A stretch of DNA of 64,000 nt from an uncultured Eubacteriales bacterium. Its GTDB lineage: Bacteria > Bacillota > Clostridia > Christensenellales > UBA1242. Positions 42,194-50,182 of the stretch are shown here, in pieces. The stretch is from the NCBI GenBank assembly GCA_902496015.1, contig CABUZJ010000001.1, forward strand, positions 62,001 through 126,000. The letters are read 5' to 3'. Numbering within the stretch: the stretch's first letter is position 1; every line of letters begins with the position of its first letter. The position numbers were made by a program, and so were the translations under genes. The notes under the pieces were generated by a model. The model saw nothing but the letters and a program-made list of their open reading frames with translations. It was not told the origin of the DNA and made no database searches.

Positions 42194-43804
42194 TTAAATA
42201 TTTAGTTGTGATTGATTAGTTTGTTCGGTTTGTGGGACATCTGTAACAATGGCTTCGGTGGTGAGCATTGTGGCGCAAACACTAGAAGCATTTAATAAGG
42301 CAGATATTGTGACTTTTGCGGGGTCAATGATGCCTGCTTTAAACATATCACAATAAGTAAGTAATTTTGCATCAAAACCGTAATTAATTTGCAAATTTTC
42401 CATAATTTTATTTATAATAACACCACTTTCAACGCCAGAATTTGCACAAATTTGTTTTATCGGTGCAAAAATTGCATTATAAATTATTTGGGCGCCAGTT
42501 TTTTCATCACCAGATAGTGTTTCTATAAATTCTTGTAATATTGGTGCGGTTTTTATTAATGCAACACCACCACCTACAATAATGCCCAATTCGGTGGCAG
42601 ATTTTGTGGCAGATAATGCATCTTCAATTCTTAATTTTTTTTCTTTCATTTCAACTTCGCTTATTGCTCCAACACAAATTATGCCAACACCTTTACCTAA
42701 TTTTGCCAGTCTTTCTTTTATGTTAGTTTTTTCATAGTCATCGCTTGTATTGTTAAGCATATTTTTTAAGTTTAAGCAATGTTCGGCTAGTAATTTACTA
42801 TCGCCTTTACCTTCTATTATTGTGGTATGGTCTTTACTAATTTTTATAGTTTTTGCTTTGCCTAAATCTTCTAAGTGACACTCTTGAAGATTATCTTTTA
42901 GTTCGTTACTAATAAATTTGCCACCACAAAGGATAGAAATATCGGTTAAAAGTTCTTTGCGTTTTGTGCCATATGCTGGCGCTTTTATTGCTACGCAATT
43001 AAACACTCCTCTAATTTTATTTAAAATAATAGTTGCAAGGGCTTCGCCCTCAATATCTTCGGCTATAATTAATAGTGGAGATGCTGTTTTTGCAACTTCT
43101 TCCATTAAAGGCAAAATTTCGGCAATTGTACTAATTTTTTTATCAGTTAATAGAATATATGGATTATCTAAAATAACTTCTGGTTTATTTTCGGCATTCA
43201 TGTAAGGACTAATGTAACCGCGGTCTATTTGCATGCCTTCAACTATTTTAAGTTCGGTTTTAGTTGTTTTCCCTTCTTCAATGGTTATTACTCCATCTTG
43301 ACCTATTTGTTCCATTGCTTTTGCAATAATTTCTCCAACTTCTGCATTGCCTGCTGAAATAGTTGCAACTTGTTTTATTTCGTCATTGTTGGTGATTGGC
43401 TTTGCCATGTTTTTTAATTCTTGAACAACTAAATTAGTTGCTTTTTCTATTCCAGATTTTAAAATAACAGGATTAGCGCCACTTGTTAAATTTTTTATTC
43501 CTTCACTTATTATTGCTTGGGCAAGGACAACGGCTGTGGTTGTTCCATCACCTGCATTATCATTGGTTTTAACGCAAACTTCTTTAATTAAATTTGCACC
43601 CATATTTGAAAATGGTTCGTCTAATTCAATTTCTTTGGCTATTGTAACTCCGTCATTGGTAATAAGGGGAGTGGTATATTTTCTATCAAGCACCACATTT
43701 CTGCCTCTTGGTCCCAATGTAATTTTAACAGTATTGGCAAGGATATTAACACCTTTTTCTAATGATTTCCTTGCTTGTTCACCAAATTCAATCAGTTTTG
43801 CCAT
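42194..43804 (-). CDS. groL: Chaperonin GroEL (60 kDa)
   Basis: The 536-residue protein has the ATP site AGDGTTTAVVLAQ near 85-97, GPRGRNVVLDRK near 31-42 and IVGGGVALIK near 409-418. It forms the double-ring folding chamber closed by GroES. The C-terminus ends TEQTNQSQLNI; the usual Gly-Gly-Met repeat tail is missing. GAGGAGG precedes ATG; the start overlaps the groES stop by one base. No CIRCE operator is visible upstream of the operon. Confidence 0.97.
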   Translation of the reverse strand: MAKLIEFGEQARKSLEKGVNILANTVKITLGPRGRNVVLDRKYTTPLITNDGVTIAKEIELDEPFSNMGANLIKEVCVKTNDNAGDGTTTAVVLAQAIISEGIKNLTSGANPVILKSGIEKATNLVVQELKNMAKPITNNDEIKQVATISAGNAEVGEIIAKAMEQIGQDGVITIEEGKTTKTELKIVEGMQIDRGYISPYMNAENKPEVILDNPYILLTDKKISTIAEILPLMEEVAKTASPLLIIAEDIEGEALATIILNKIRGVFNCVAIKAPAYGTKRKELLTDISILCGGKFISNELKDNLQECHLEDLGKAKTIKISKDHTTIIEGKGDSKLLAEHCLNLKNMLNNTSDDYEKTNIKERLAKLGKGVGIICVGAISEVEMKEKKLRIEDALSATKSATELGIIVGGGVALIKTAPILQEFIETLSGDEKTGAQIIYNAIFAPIKQICANSGVESGVIINKIMENLQINYGFDAKLLTYCDMFKAGIIDPAKVTISALLNASSVCATMLTTEAIVTDVPQTEQTNQSQLNI

Positions 43805-44097
43805 TATTTATCCTCCTCTAAAACTAGCAAAATGTCGCTTTGTCTTATAACTATAAGTTGTTCTTCTTCTAATTTAAATTCAATGCCACCATAGCGTGAG
43901 AATAACACTGTGTCTCCTACTTTTACATACATTGGATTTTGTTTGCCATCAGTTTGCCCACCATCGCCTGCATAAATAACTTTTGCAAGCATTGGCCTTT
44001 CCCCACTGCTTTCGGGCAGTATTAAACCGCTTTGGGTTTTTTGTTTTTGTGGTAAAGCCTTTAAAACAACTCTATCGAATAAAGGTTTAATTTTCAT
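43804..44097 (-). CDS. groES: Co-chaperonin GroES (10 kDa)
   Basis: The 97-residue protein has IKPLFDRVVLK at the start, the mobile loop around KTQSGLILPES (21-31), and DTVLFSRYGG near 63-72, all typical of GroES. It caps the GroEL ring. AAGGAG precedes ATG. First gene of the groESL operon, with a sigma-A promoter just upstream. Confidence 0.97.
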   Translation of the reverse strand: MKIKPLFDRVVLKALPQKQKTQSGLILPESSGERPMLAKVIYAGDGGQTDGKQNPMYVKVGDTVLFSRYGGIEFKLEEEQLIVIRQSDILLVLEEDK

Positions 44098-44116
44098 TTT
44101 GTTCTCCTTTTAATTT

Positions 44117-44145
44117 ATTATAGATTTATTAATTAGTTTGTTCAA
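44117..44145 (-). promoter_or_regulatory. Promoter of groESL
   Basis: Minus strand TTGAAC (44145-44140), 17 nt, TATAAT (44122-44117). No TTAGCACTC/GAGTGCTAA repeat (CIRCE) surrounds it. Confidence 0.6.
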
Positions 44146-44261
44146 TGTGGAAATTTGATTGTTTTGTTTTTGTTTGTCGAAACAATTTGAATAAATAAAA
44201 ACTTTTGCACATAAACTTTAATAAAATCTACTATATTATTTTAAAACGGAGATATTAGATT

Positions 44262-45008
44262 TTGCAACAAAGTGTGACAAAACATAAAAGTAATAAATGC
44301 TTTAATCTTAGAAATTATCTAGGATTAGTTTTGATTATTGTTTTTATATTTGTTGTTATTATAGGCATTGTTATTGCTGGTTCAATTAAATCTAAAAGTT
44401 ATGAATTTATTTCAGGGAAAACATTTTACTACTATTATACAAATATAGAAAGTTCACTAAACAGAGCGAAAAGTTTGGCAGATAGTCAAAAATCTGCTGG
44501 TGGGGCAGGATTTGTGTTTGAAGAAAATAATAAATTCTATGTTTGCGCTTTTCTTTACGATAAAATGGAAGATGCAAAAATTGTTATAGACCAAAATAAA
44601 GCAGCATATCCAGATGGGGGTGTGATTACAAAAAATACGCAAAAATTAACAAATAAAGCACAAAAATTAATAAAAAATGACGAATACTTGATTTCGGCTG
44701 TTCATTTATATGAAGACTGTTTTAATGCTTTTTATGATTTGGCCATTGAATGTGATAAAAATAATCTAAGCGAAGCAGAAGTATTTAGTAAAGTTTTTGT
44801 TTACTATGAAAAAATTGTAGATGTTTGTGGAAAATTTGATAATATAAATTCTCCTGTTTCTATTAATTTAGACAGTTTATTGACTAGTGTTAAAGAATAT
44901 TTGTCGCAAACTAAAACTTCAACTGAGCGTAGTTATAAATTAAAACTATTATGTTTTGAGATTATAGATAAATATAATCAACTTGCGGGGTATTTGAATT
45001 TATGTTAA
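44262..45008 (+). CDS. Membrane-anchored SPOR-like protein
   Basis: The 248-residue protein has one membrane helix (about 19-42) and an outer part. Residues 50-115 (YYYYTNIESSLNRAKSLADS, then GGAGFVFEENNKFYVCAFLYDKMEDAKIVID) resemble the SPOR fold that binds denuded peptidoglycan at division sites; the match is by pattern, not certain. The start is TTG at 44262, 10 nt after GGAG; an in-frame GTG at 44274 is possible. It lies before sepF, consistent with a division role. Confidence 0.6.
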   Translation: MQQSVTKHKSNKCFNLRNYLGLVLIIVFIFVVIIGIVIAGSIKSKSYEFISGKTFYYYYTNIESSLNRAKSLADSQKSAGGAGFVFEENNKFYVCAFLYDKMEDAKIVIDQNKAAYPDGGVITKNTQKLTNKAQKLIKNDEYLISAVHLYEDCFNAFYDLAIECDKNNLSEAEVFSKVFVYYEKIVDVCGKFDNINSPVSINLDSLLTSVKEYLSQTKTSTERSYKLKLLCFEIIDKYNQLAGYLNLC

Positions 45009-45113
45009 AATTTTGTAAATATTTATAAATTAATAAAAATGATGAAAAATAATTTGTAATAATTTAAAATTGTGTTAAAATAAAATTAGAATATTGTAGA
45101 TTGGAGAAACTTT

Positions 45114-45629
45114 GTGGGACTTTTTAATTGGCTAATGAAAGGAATGGGTTTTGAAGGCGAAGGTGAAGACCAAAAAGACACTTCACCTGATACTCGCGAG
45201 CGAAAAGAAAAGAAACGCAAAAGAAAAAAAGAAGAGGTGGAGATTGAAATGGATAGCAATAATAGAAACACCTATGCATCTAACCCAGACCAATTTAACA
45301 CTTCTGGCAGATATGACATGAATTCATCGACTTATTTAGGGCAACAAAACATGGGCGGATATGGCACTAAAAATGTTGTTTTCTTTTATCCTAAAAACTA
45401 TCAAGAAGTTCAAAAATTGGTAGATTATTTAAAACAAGGAGAAAGTGCAATTTTAAATCTTGATGGAATTAGTGATGATGAAGCACAAAGAATGTTAGAC
45501 TTTGTTAGTGGGGCGGTTTATGCTTTAAATGGAAGTACTCAAAGGGTTTCGGGAAATATTTTTTTACTAACTCCTGAAGGATTAAATATAATGATTCCAA
45601 ATGAAAATTTAGGTGATAAAAATAACTAG
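45114..45629 (+). CDS. sepF: Cell division protein SepF
   Basis: The 171-residue protein has the membrane-binding amphipathic start (GLFNWLMKGMGF), a charged linker, and the SepF core (about 85-165) with VVFFYPKNYQEVQKLVDYL, LNLDGISDDEAQRMLDFVSG and the GNIFLLTPE end. SepF ties FtsZ filaments to the membrane. The start codon is GTG with TTGGAGAAA upstream. It is followed by a small coiled-coil protein and a phosphatase gene. Confidence 0.92.
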   Translation: MGLFNWLMKGMGFEGEGEDQKDTSPDTRERKEKKRKRKKEEVEIEMDSNNRNTYASNPDQFNTSGRYDMNSSTYLGQQNMGGYGTKNVVFFYPKNYQEVQKLVDYLKQGESAILNLDGISDDEAQRMLDFVSGAVYALNGSTQRVSGNIFLLTPEGLNIMIPNENLGDKNN

Positions 45630-45681
45630 GTTGTTGATTAAATTTCTTAATTTTAGGATAGAATAAAATTAAGGAGTTGTT

Positions 45682-45867
45682 ATGACCGAAAAAAATAAAA
45701 AACAATTTATTGAAATTTTGCAAGAAGAAAATGATAAACTTAAATTCAAAGTGAGAAAGCAACAGGAAGACATTGATTGTTTAAGGCAGGAAATTGAAGA
45801 ACTGCAAACTGCTCTTGAAATTGCTAAAAGAAGAAGAACAGGGATTGACTTAGATAGAGAAAGATAA
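45682..45867 (+). CDS. Small coiled-coil protein, 61 residues
   Basis: AAGGAG lies 7 nt before ATG. Residues 8-48 form a regular coiled coil (ENDKLKFKVRKQQEDIDCLR), followed by RRRTGIDLDRER. The arrangement, just after sepF, resembles short DivIVA-like division proteins, but it is too short to assign. Confidence 0.65.
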   Translation: MTEKNKKQFIEILQEENDKLKFKVRKQQEDIDCLRQEIEELQTALEIAKRRRTGIDLDRER

Positions 45868-45879
45868 CAAAAATATTTG

Positions 45880-45909
45880 TTGACTTGTGATTTAGAATTA
45901 TGCTAACAT
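45880..45909 (+). promoter_or_regulatory. Promoter of LMW phosphatase gene
   Basis: TTGACT (45880-45885), 18 nt, TAACAT (45904-45909). Confidence 0.5.
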
Positions 45910-45926
45910 TAAGCAGAGGTAAAACT

Positions 45927-46385
45927 ATGTTTAATGTTCTTTTTGTTTGCACAGAAAACACTTGCCGAAGTCCACTTGCTGAATATTTAACTAAACATTT
46001 ATTAAAAGAACTTAATATTAAAAATGTTATAGTTAAAAGTTGTGGCATTTCTGTTACTAGTGTTTCAAAAATTGCCGATAATAGCAAAAAAATATTAAAA
46101 GAACTAGGCATTAAGTTTAGATTTAAACCAAAACAAATTACAAATAAAATGGTTGAAGAAGCAGATTTGATTTTAACAATGACAATGCAACACAAAATTG
46201 CAGTTTCATTAAAATATGATTGCTTTAATAAACTTTATACTTTTGCAGAATACACTAATGGGAAAGATATTTTAGACCCTTATGGTGGGGACTTAAATGT
46301 TTATAGGCAAACAGCAAGTGATATTTATAATAATTGCTTGTTATTAATTAAAAAACTAAGCAAAAAAGGGGTTATAAATGTTTAG
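45927..46385 (+). CDS. Low-molecular-weight protein-tyrosine-phosphatase-like protein
   Basis: The 152-residue protein has the P-loop CTENTCRS near the start (C-x5-R, nucleophile about Cys8) and DILDPYGGD near 115-123, whose DP is the acid-base aspartate of LMW-PTPs. The relatives YwlE and Wzb act on arginine or tyrosine phosphate. AGAGG precedes ATG 45927; an in-frame start at 45900 lies in the promoter. It overlaps the RpiB homolog by 8 nt. In many Firmicutes such phosphatases lie next to rpiB. Confidence 0.9.
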   Translation: MFNVLFVCTENTCRSPLAEYLTKHLLKELNIKNVIVKSCGISVTSVSKIADNSKKILKELGIKFRFKPKQITNKMVEEADLILTMTMQHKIAVSLKYDCFNKLYTFAEYTNGKDILDPYGGDLNVYRQTASDIYNNCLLLIKKLSKKGVINV

Positions 46386-46839
46386 AAAAATATTAATTGG
46401 TTACGACCCAAGGGGGAAAATGCTTGCAAATACTGTTAAAAAGTGGCTTGAAGCAAAAAAATATGATGTGGTTTTTGCACAAACTGATGGCCTTGATTAT
46501 GTTGATGCAACGATAAAAACAGCAAATATGTTTGAAAAGAATACAAGGTTTGATTGTGTGATTTTAATTTGCGGAACAGGCGTTGGGGTTACAATGGTTG
46601 CAAATAGATTTAGTTTTTTAAGGGCTATTTGTGCTACAAGCAGTGAAATTGCATATTTTGCAAGAAGACATGAAAATGCTAACTGTTTGTGTTTGCCTGC
46701 TGGCTATGATGATGGTAATGTGAACTTTATGCTTAATGATGATGAAATATTTAATATAATATCTACATTTTTTGATACCACTTTTGAAGGTGGTAGGCAT
46801 GAAGAACGAGTGAAGAAACTTAGCACACTTGGAGATTAA
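46378..46839 (+). CDS. rpiB: RpiB/LacA-type sugar-phosphate isomerase homolog
   Basis: The 153-residue protein aligns with ribose-5-phosphate isomerase B: LICGTGVGVTMVANR has the catalytic Cys65, RRHENAN has the His near 102, and EGGRHEERVKKL closes the protein. The usual N-terminal DHAG/DHVG reads DPRG here, replacing a conserved histidine by proline. It may have shifted substrate, so ribose 5-phosphate is only a family-based guess. It overlaps the phosphatase by 8 nt. Confidence 0.8.
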   Translation: MFRKILIGYDPRGKMLANTVKKWLEAKKYDVVFAQTDGLDYVDATIKTANMFEKNTRFDCVILICGTGVGVTMVANRFSFLRAICATSSEIAYFARRHENANCLCLPAGYDDGNVNFMLNDDEIFNIISTFFDTTFEGGRHEERVKKLSTLGD

Positions 46840-46843
46840 CAAA

Positions 46844-47650
46844 ATGGAAAATACTGTTAAGGTTATTTTTAAAACAATGGGTTTAACACTATATTTTATA
46901 ATGGTGGGGCTATTTTTTATTCTTTCGACTTTAAGTGTGTTGGCACCTAGTGCAATGATTGGATTTTATGATAAATTGAATTTACAAAGTGCAAAGGTTT
47001 ATATGTATGAACGAGTTTATGCAAGAAGCGAAAAAATTGAAGACCTTTATAATGTGCTTGAAGCAAATATTGAAATTGAAGACTATGAACATATTATTAA
47101 ATATATTAACATAATGAGAAATAAGGGGAGTTATGCTGAGTTTTGTAATTTAATAAATGAGCGAAACACACAAAATATTGATAAAAATTATTATGTTTAT
47201 GTTTGCGATTATGATAGTTTTTTAAGAAGTCAATATGTTAATGCATTATATAAAACAGAAAGATTAGAAAAAGCGCATATAATAGCACTAGAAGAGTTAG
47301 CAAATAATTCTAATGTTTATGCATGGGAATTTGGGACATATATTGACTGTATTATGACAGACGAAACACTAGACCAAACCGCTAAAGATAAAGCCTTAGT
47401 AGAAATTTATAATACTGAATTAAATGGGCTTTCTGTGCAAGAATTGATAAACAACAATATAGATATGATTGAAGACCCTGAAAGTGTGAATGGATTTGAA
47501 AAATTAAAAAGTCTTAATCAAATAATAAAAATTAAAACTACAAATAAATATTTAGCACAGGCCATGAAAGATGATGTTTTGGTTCAAGCACTAGTTAGTG
47601 ATATTGAAGTTCTTTTAGATAATTATAATAAAACACTTGCAAGCATTTAA
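46844..47650 (+). CDS. Membrane protein with helical-repeat domain, unknown
   Basis: The 268-residue protein has one membrane helix (about 12-36) and a soluble, all-helical part (about 45-260) with a TPR-like rhythm (e.g. KVYMYERVYARSEKIEDLYN, ALYKTERLEKAHIIALEEL). GGAG lies 9 nt before ATG 46844. It starts 4 nt after the RpiB homolog, so it is the last gene of the phosphatase-isomerase transcript. No family is recognised. Confidence 0.65.
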   Translation: MENTVKVIFKTMGLTLYFIMVGLFFILSTLSVLAPSAMIGFYDKLNLQSAKVYMYERVYARSEKIEDLYNVLEANIEIEDYEHIIKYINIMRNKGSYAEFCNLINERNTQNIDKNYYVYVCDYDSFLRSQYVNALYKTERLEKAHIIALEELANNSNVYAWEFGTYIDCIMTDETLDQTAKDKALVEIYNTELNGLSVQELINNNIDMIEDPESVNGFEKLKSLNQIIKIKTTNKYLAQAMKDDVLVQALVSDIEVLLDNYNKTLASI

Positions 47651-47677
47651 AAAAACCACCATATTTGGTGGTTTTTT
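47651..47677 (+). terminator. Terminator
   Basis: AAAAACCACC pairs with GGTGGTTTTT, followed by T. Confidence 0.85.
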
Positions 47678-47747
47678 ATGTATTTAGTTATAATGAAATT
47701 TTATAAACACAATAAAATATATTTTTTTGAATAATAAATTCTATATT

Positions 47748-49133
47748 TTAAAATTTAATTTGATTTGAAATGTAATTTTTAATTTCATTAACATTTAATC
47801 GTATTTGGTCCATTGTGTCCCTATTTCTTAATGTCACGGTGTTGTTATCAAGTGTTTCGAAGTCTATTGTTATGCAAAACGGAGTTCCTATTTGGTCTTG
47901 TCTTCTGTATCTTTTTCCAATAGAACCTGCTTCATCATAGGTGCACATAAATTCAGTTTTAAGGTTTTTATAGATTTCTTTTGCCTTTTCACTTAAATCT
48001 TTTTGCAATGGAAGCACAGCAACTTTATAAGGTGCTAGTGCAGGAATAAGTTTCATAACAATTCGAGTGTCGCCACCTTCAAGACTTTGTTCTGTGTAAG
48101 CATTGCAAAGCACTGCAAGCATTAGTCTATCACAACCGATTGAATATTCTATATCATGAGGAATAAACTTTTCGTTAGTTTTAGGATCGGTGTAAAGCAT
48201 GCTTTTTCCACTAAATTCTTGGTGCCTAGATAAGTCATAATTAGTGCGGTTATGAATGCCATTTAGTTCATTCCAACCAATAGGATAGTTATATTGAATA
48301 TCACAAGCTTCTTTTGCATAATGTGCAAGTTTTTCGTGGTCATGAAATCGCAAATCAGTTTTGTCAAAACCTAAGTCTAGTAAAAATTGCATTGCTTTTT
48401 GTTTATATTCTTGATAAATTTGGCTTGCTTGATTTTCATGACAAAACATTTGATGTTCCATTTGCTCAAATTCAATCGTTCTAAAAATAAAGTTACCAGG
48501 TGTGATTTCATTTCTAAATGCTTTACCAATTTGGGCAATTCCAAATGGGATTTTTGCTCTTGTGGTGCGAGCAACATTTAAAAAGTTAACAAATTCACCT
48601 TGGGCTGTTTCAGGGCGTAAATAAATAATGTCTTGACTGTTCTCGGTTACACCTCGTTTTGTTGAAAACATTAAGTTAAAATTTTTAATTTCAGTAAAAT
48701 CACTTTTCCCACATACCGGACATTTTATATTATGTTCTTTTATATATTGTTCCATTTGTGCCTGAGAAAGAGTATCTACAGACATATTAATGTTGTGTTT
48801 TTTGTTATAATCTTCAATTAAATTATCTGCACGATGGCGAGTTTTACAATTTTTACAGTCCATTTTTGGGTCAGTAAAAGAAGCAGTGTGACCGCTTGCA
48901 TCCCACACTCTTGGGTTCATAAGAATATCGGCATCTATGCCAAATGAATTATCGTTTTCTTGAACAAATCTTTTCCACCATAATTTTTTAATGTTATTTT
49001 TAAGTTCAACTCCCAAAGGACCGTAATCCCAAGTGTTTGCAAGACCATCATAAATATCGCTTCCTGGGAAAATAAATCCTGTTGTTTTACAATGATTTGC
49101 TAATTTTTCTAGTGTTAAATAATCTTTTACCAT
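47748..49133 (-). CDS. glyQS: Glycine--tRNA ligase, dimeric type
   Basis: The 461-residue class II synthetase charges tRNA-Gly and is the single-chain type found in Gram-positives and archaea. It starts with KLANHCKTTGFIFPGSDIYDGLANTWDYGPLG, here residues about 9-40, has two zinc pairs (CKNC near 93 and CPVC near 150), motif 2 around RNEITPGNFIFRTIEFEQMEHQ, and a C-terminal anticodon domain (about 360-455). AAGGAG lies 6 nt before ATG 49133; an upstream in-frame ATG at 49151 is inside the T-box region. Controlled by a glycine T-box. Confidence 0.97.
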   Translation of the reverse strand: MVKDYLTLEKLANHCKTTGFIFPGSDIYDGLANTWDYGPLGVELKNNIKKLWWKRFVQENDNSFGIDADILMNPRVWDASGHTASFTDPKMDCKNCKTRHRADNLIEDYNKKHNINMSVDTLSQAQMEQYIKEHNIKCPVCGKSDFTEIKNFNLMFSTKRGVTENSQDIIYLRPETAQGEFVNFLNVARTTRAKIPFGIAQIGKAFRNEITPGNFIFRTIEFEQMEHQMFCHENQASQIYQEYKQKAMQFLLDLGFDKTDLRFHDHEKLAHYAKEACDIQYNYPIGWNELNGIHNRTNYDLSRHQEFSGKSMLYTDPKTNEKFIPHDIEYSIGCDRLMLAVLCNAYTEQSLEGGDTRIVMKLIPALAPYKVAVLPLQKDLSEKAKEIYKNLKTEFMCTYDEAGSIGKRYRRQDQIGTPFCITIDFETLDNNTVTLRNRDTMDQIRLNVNEIKNYISNQIKF

Positions 49134-49151
49134 TTTTATCTCCTTTTTCAT

Positions 49152-49316
49152 AAAAAAAGCCTATTAGCCCCCTAAATTAAGGGACGAATAGACTTCGCGG
49201 TTCCACCCTTATTGCAAGCAATAAACACTGCTTGCCACTCTTTCACTTTTGTTGCTCGCTAGGTGCCAAAGATTAAAAAATTTAATCTAACTAGGTCGTT
49301 GCAACTATTTGAATTT
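49152..49316 (-). promoter_or_regulatory. Glycine T-box leader with very short Stem I
   Basis: On the minus strand the T-box core AGGGTGGAACCGCG (49209-49196) is followed by a terminator hairpin (AGTCTATT.../...AATAGGCT, 49194-49152, with T7). Stem III is GCAAGCA/TGCTTGC. Stem I is closed by GTTGC/GCAAC (49305-49251, 55 nt), has CTAG/CTAG, a loop with specifier GGC (Gly) and an 8-bp cap. The usual distal AG-bulge and interlocking T-loops are not seen. Uncharged tRNA-Gly should favour the antiterminator and switch glyQS on. Confidence 0.88.
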
Positions 49317-49322
49317 ATGCAT

Positions 49323-49351
49323 ATATTATCAAATGAAAAATGATTTGTCAA
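49323..49351 (-). promoter_or_regulatory. Promoter of glyQS
   Basis: Minus strand TTGACA (49351-49346), 17 nt, TAATAT (49328-49323), 12 nt or so before Stem I. Confidence 0.75.
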
Positions 49352-49405
49352 TTATTTTAGTAACTTTTATTAGTTATATAAAATAATAACATAAGCGTAA
49401 AAAGG

Positions 49406-49434
49406 TTGGTAATTTGCATTTATTGTGATAATAT
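49406..49434 (+). promoter_or_regulatory. Promoter of ABC transporter genes
   Basis: TTGGTA (49406-49411), 17 nt, TAATAT (49429-49434). Confidence 0.5.
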
Positions 49435-49465
49435 TTATTAGATTTCTAATTTATGGGAGAGAGTG

Positions 49466-50182
49466 ATGATTGAACTGAAACACATTAAAAAATATTATAA
49501 AATGGGAGAAGGAAATGTTGTAAAAGCATTAGATGATATTTCGCTTAAAATAAATGATGGTGAGTTTGTTGCAATTATTGGGCCTAGTGGTTCGGGAAAG
49601 TCTACGCTTATGAATATTATTGGTTGTCTTGATATTGCAACAGAAGGTGAATACTATGTTGATGGCGTGGAAATTAGCAAATTTAAAGAAAATCAGTTGG
49701 CATATTTAAGAAATAAAAAATTTGGGTTTATTTTTCAGGGGTTTAATTTACTTCATAAACTTTCGGCTTATGAAAATGTTGAATTGCCACTTATTTATCA
49801 GGGGCTAAAAAAACGAGAAAGACATGAATTAGCAGAAAAGTCGTTAGAACAAGTGGCAATGGCAGAAAGACAAAAACATAAGCCAACTGAACTTTCTGGT
49901 GGGCAACAGCAAAGAGTTGCTATTGCAAGAGCACTTGCAACCCAACCCAGTGTAATACTTGCAGATGAACCAACTGGAAATCTTGATAGTAAAACCGGAG
50001 AAGAGGTTATACAAATTCTAAATGACCTTAATAAGAAAGGCACTACAATAATTCTTATAACACATAATAGTGATGTTGCTAATCATGCTAAAAGAATTAT
50101 AAGAATTCATGATGGAAAAATAATTGAAGACTATAATAAAGAAAATGATTTAGATAGAAAGGTTAAAAAGGAGGAAGTGTAA
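49466..50182 (+). CDS. ABC transporter ATP-binding protein, MacB/LolD type
   Basis: The 238-residue protein has Walker A GPSGSGKST near 40-48, the Q-loop in FIFQGFNLL, the signature LSGGQQQR near 143-150, and Walker B ILADEPTGNLD near 168-178. The GNLD ending and FQxFNLL segment mark the MacB/LolD/FtsE group that powers non-classical exporters. GGGAGA precedes; ATG 49466 is preferred over GTG 49463. Overlaps the permease gene by one base. Confidence 0.93.
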   Translation: MIELKHIKKYYKMGEGNVVKALDDISLKINDGEFVAIIGPSGSGKSTLMNIIGCLDIATEGEYYVDGVEISKFKENQLAYLRNKKFGFIFQGFNLLHKLSAYENVELPLIYQGLKKRERHELAEKSLEQVAMAERQKHKPTELSGGQQQRVAIARALATQPSVILADEPTGNLDSKTGEEVIQILNDLNKKGTTIILITHNSDVANHAKRIIRIHDGKIIEDYNKENDLDRKVKKEEV

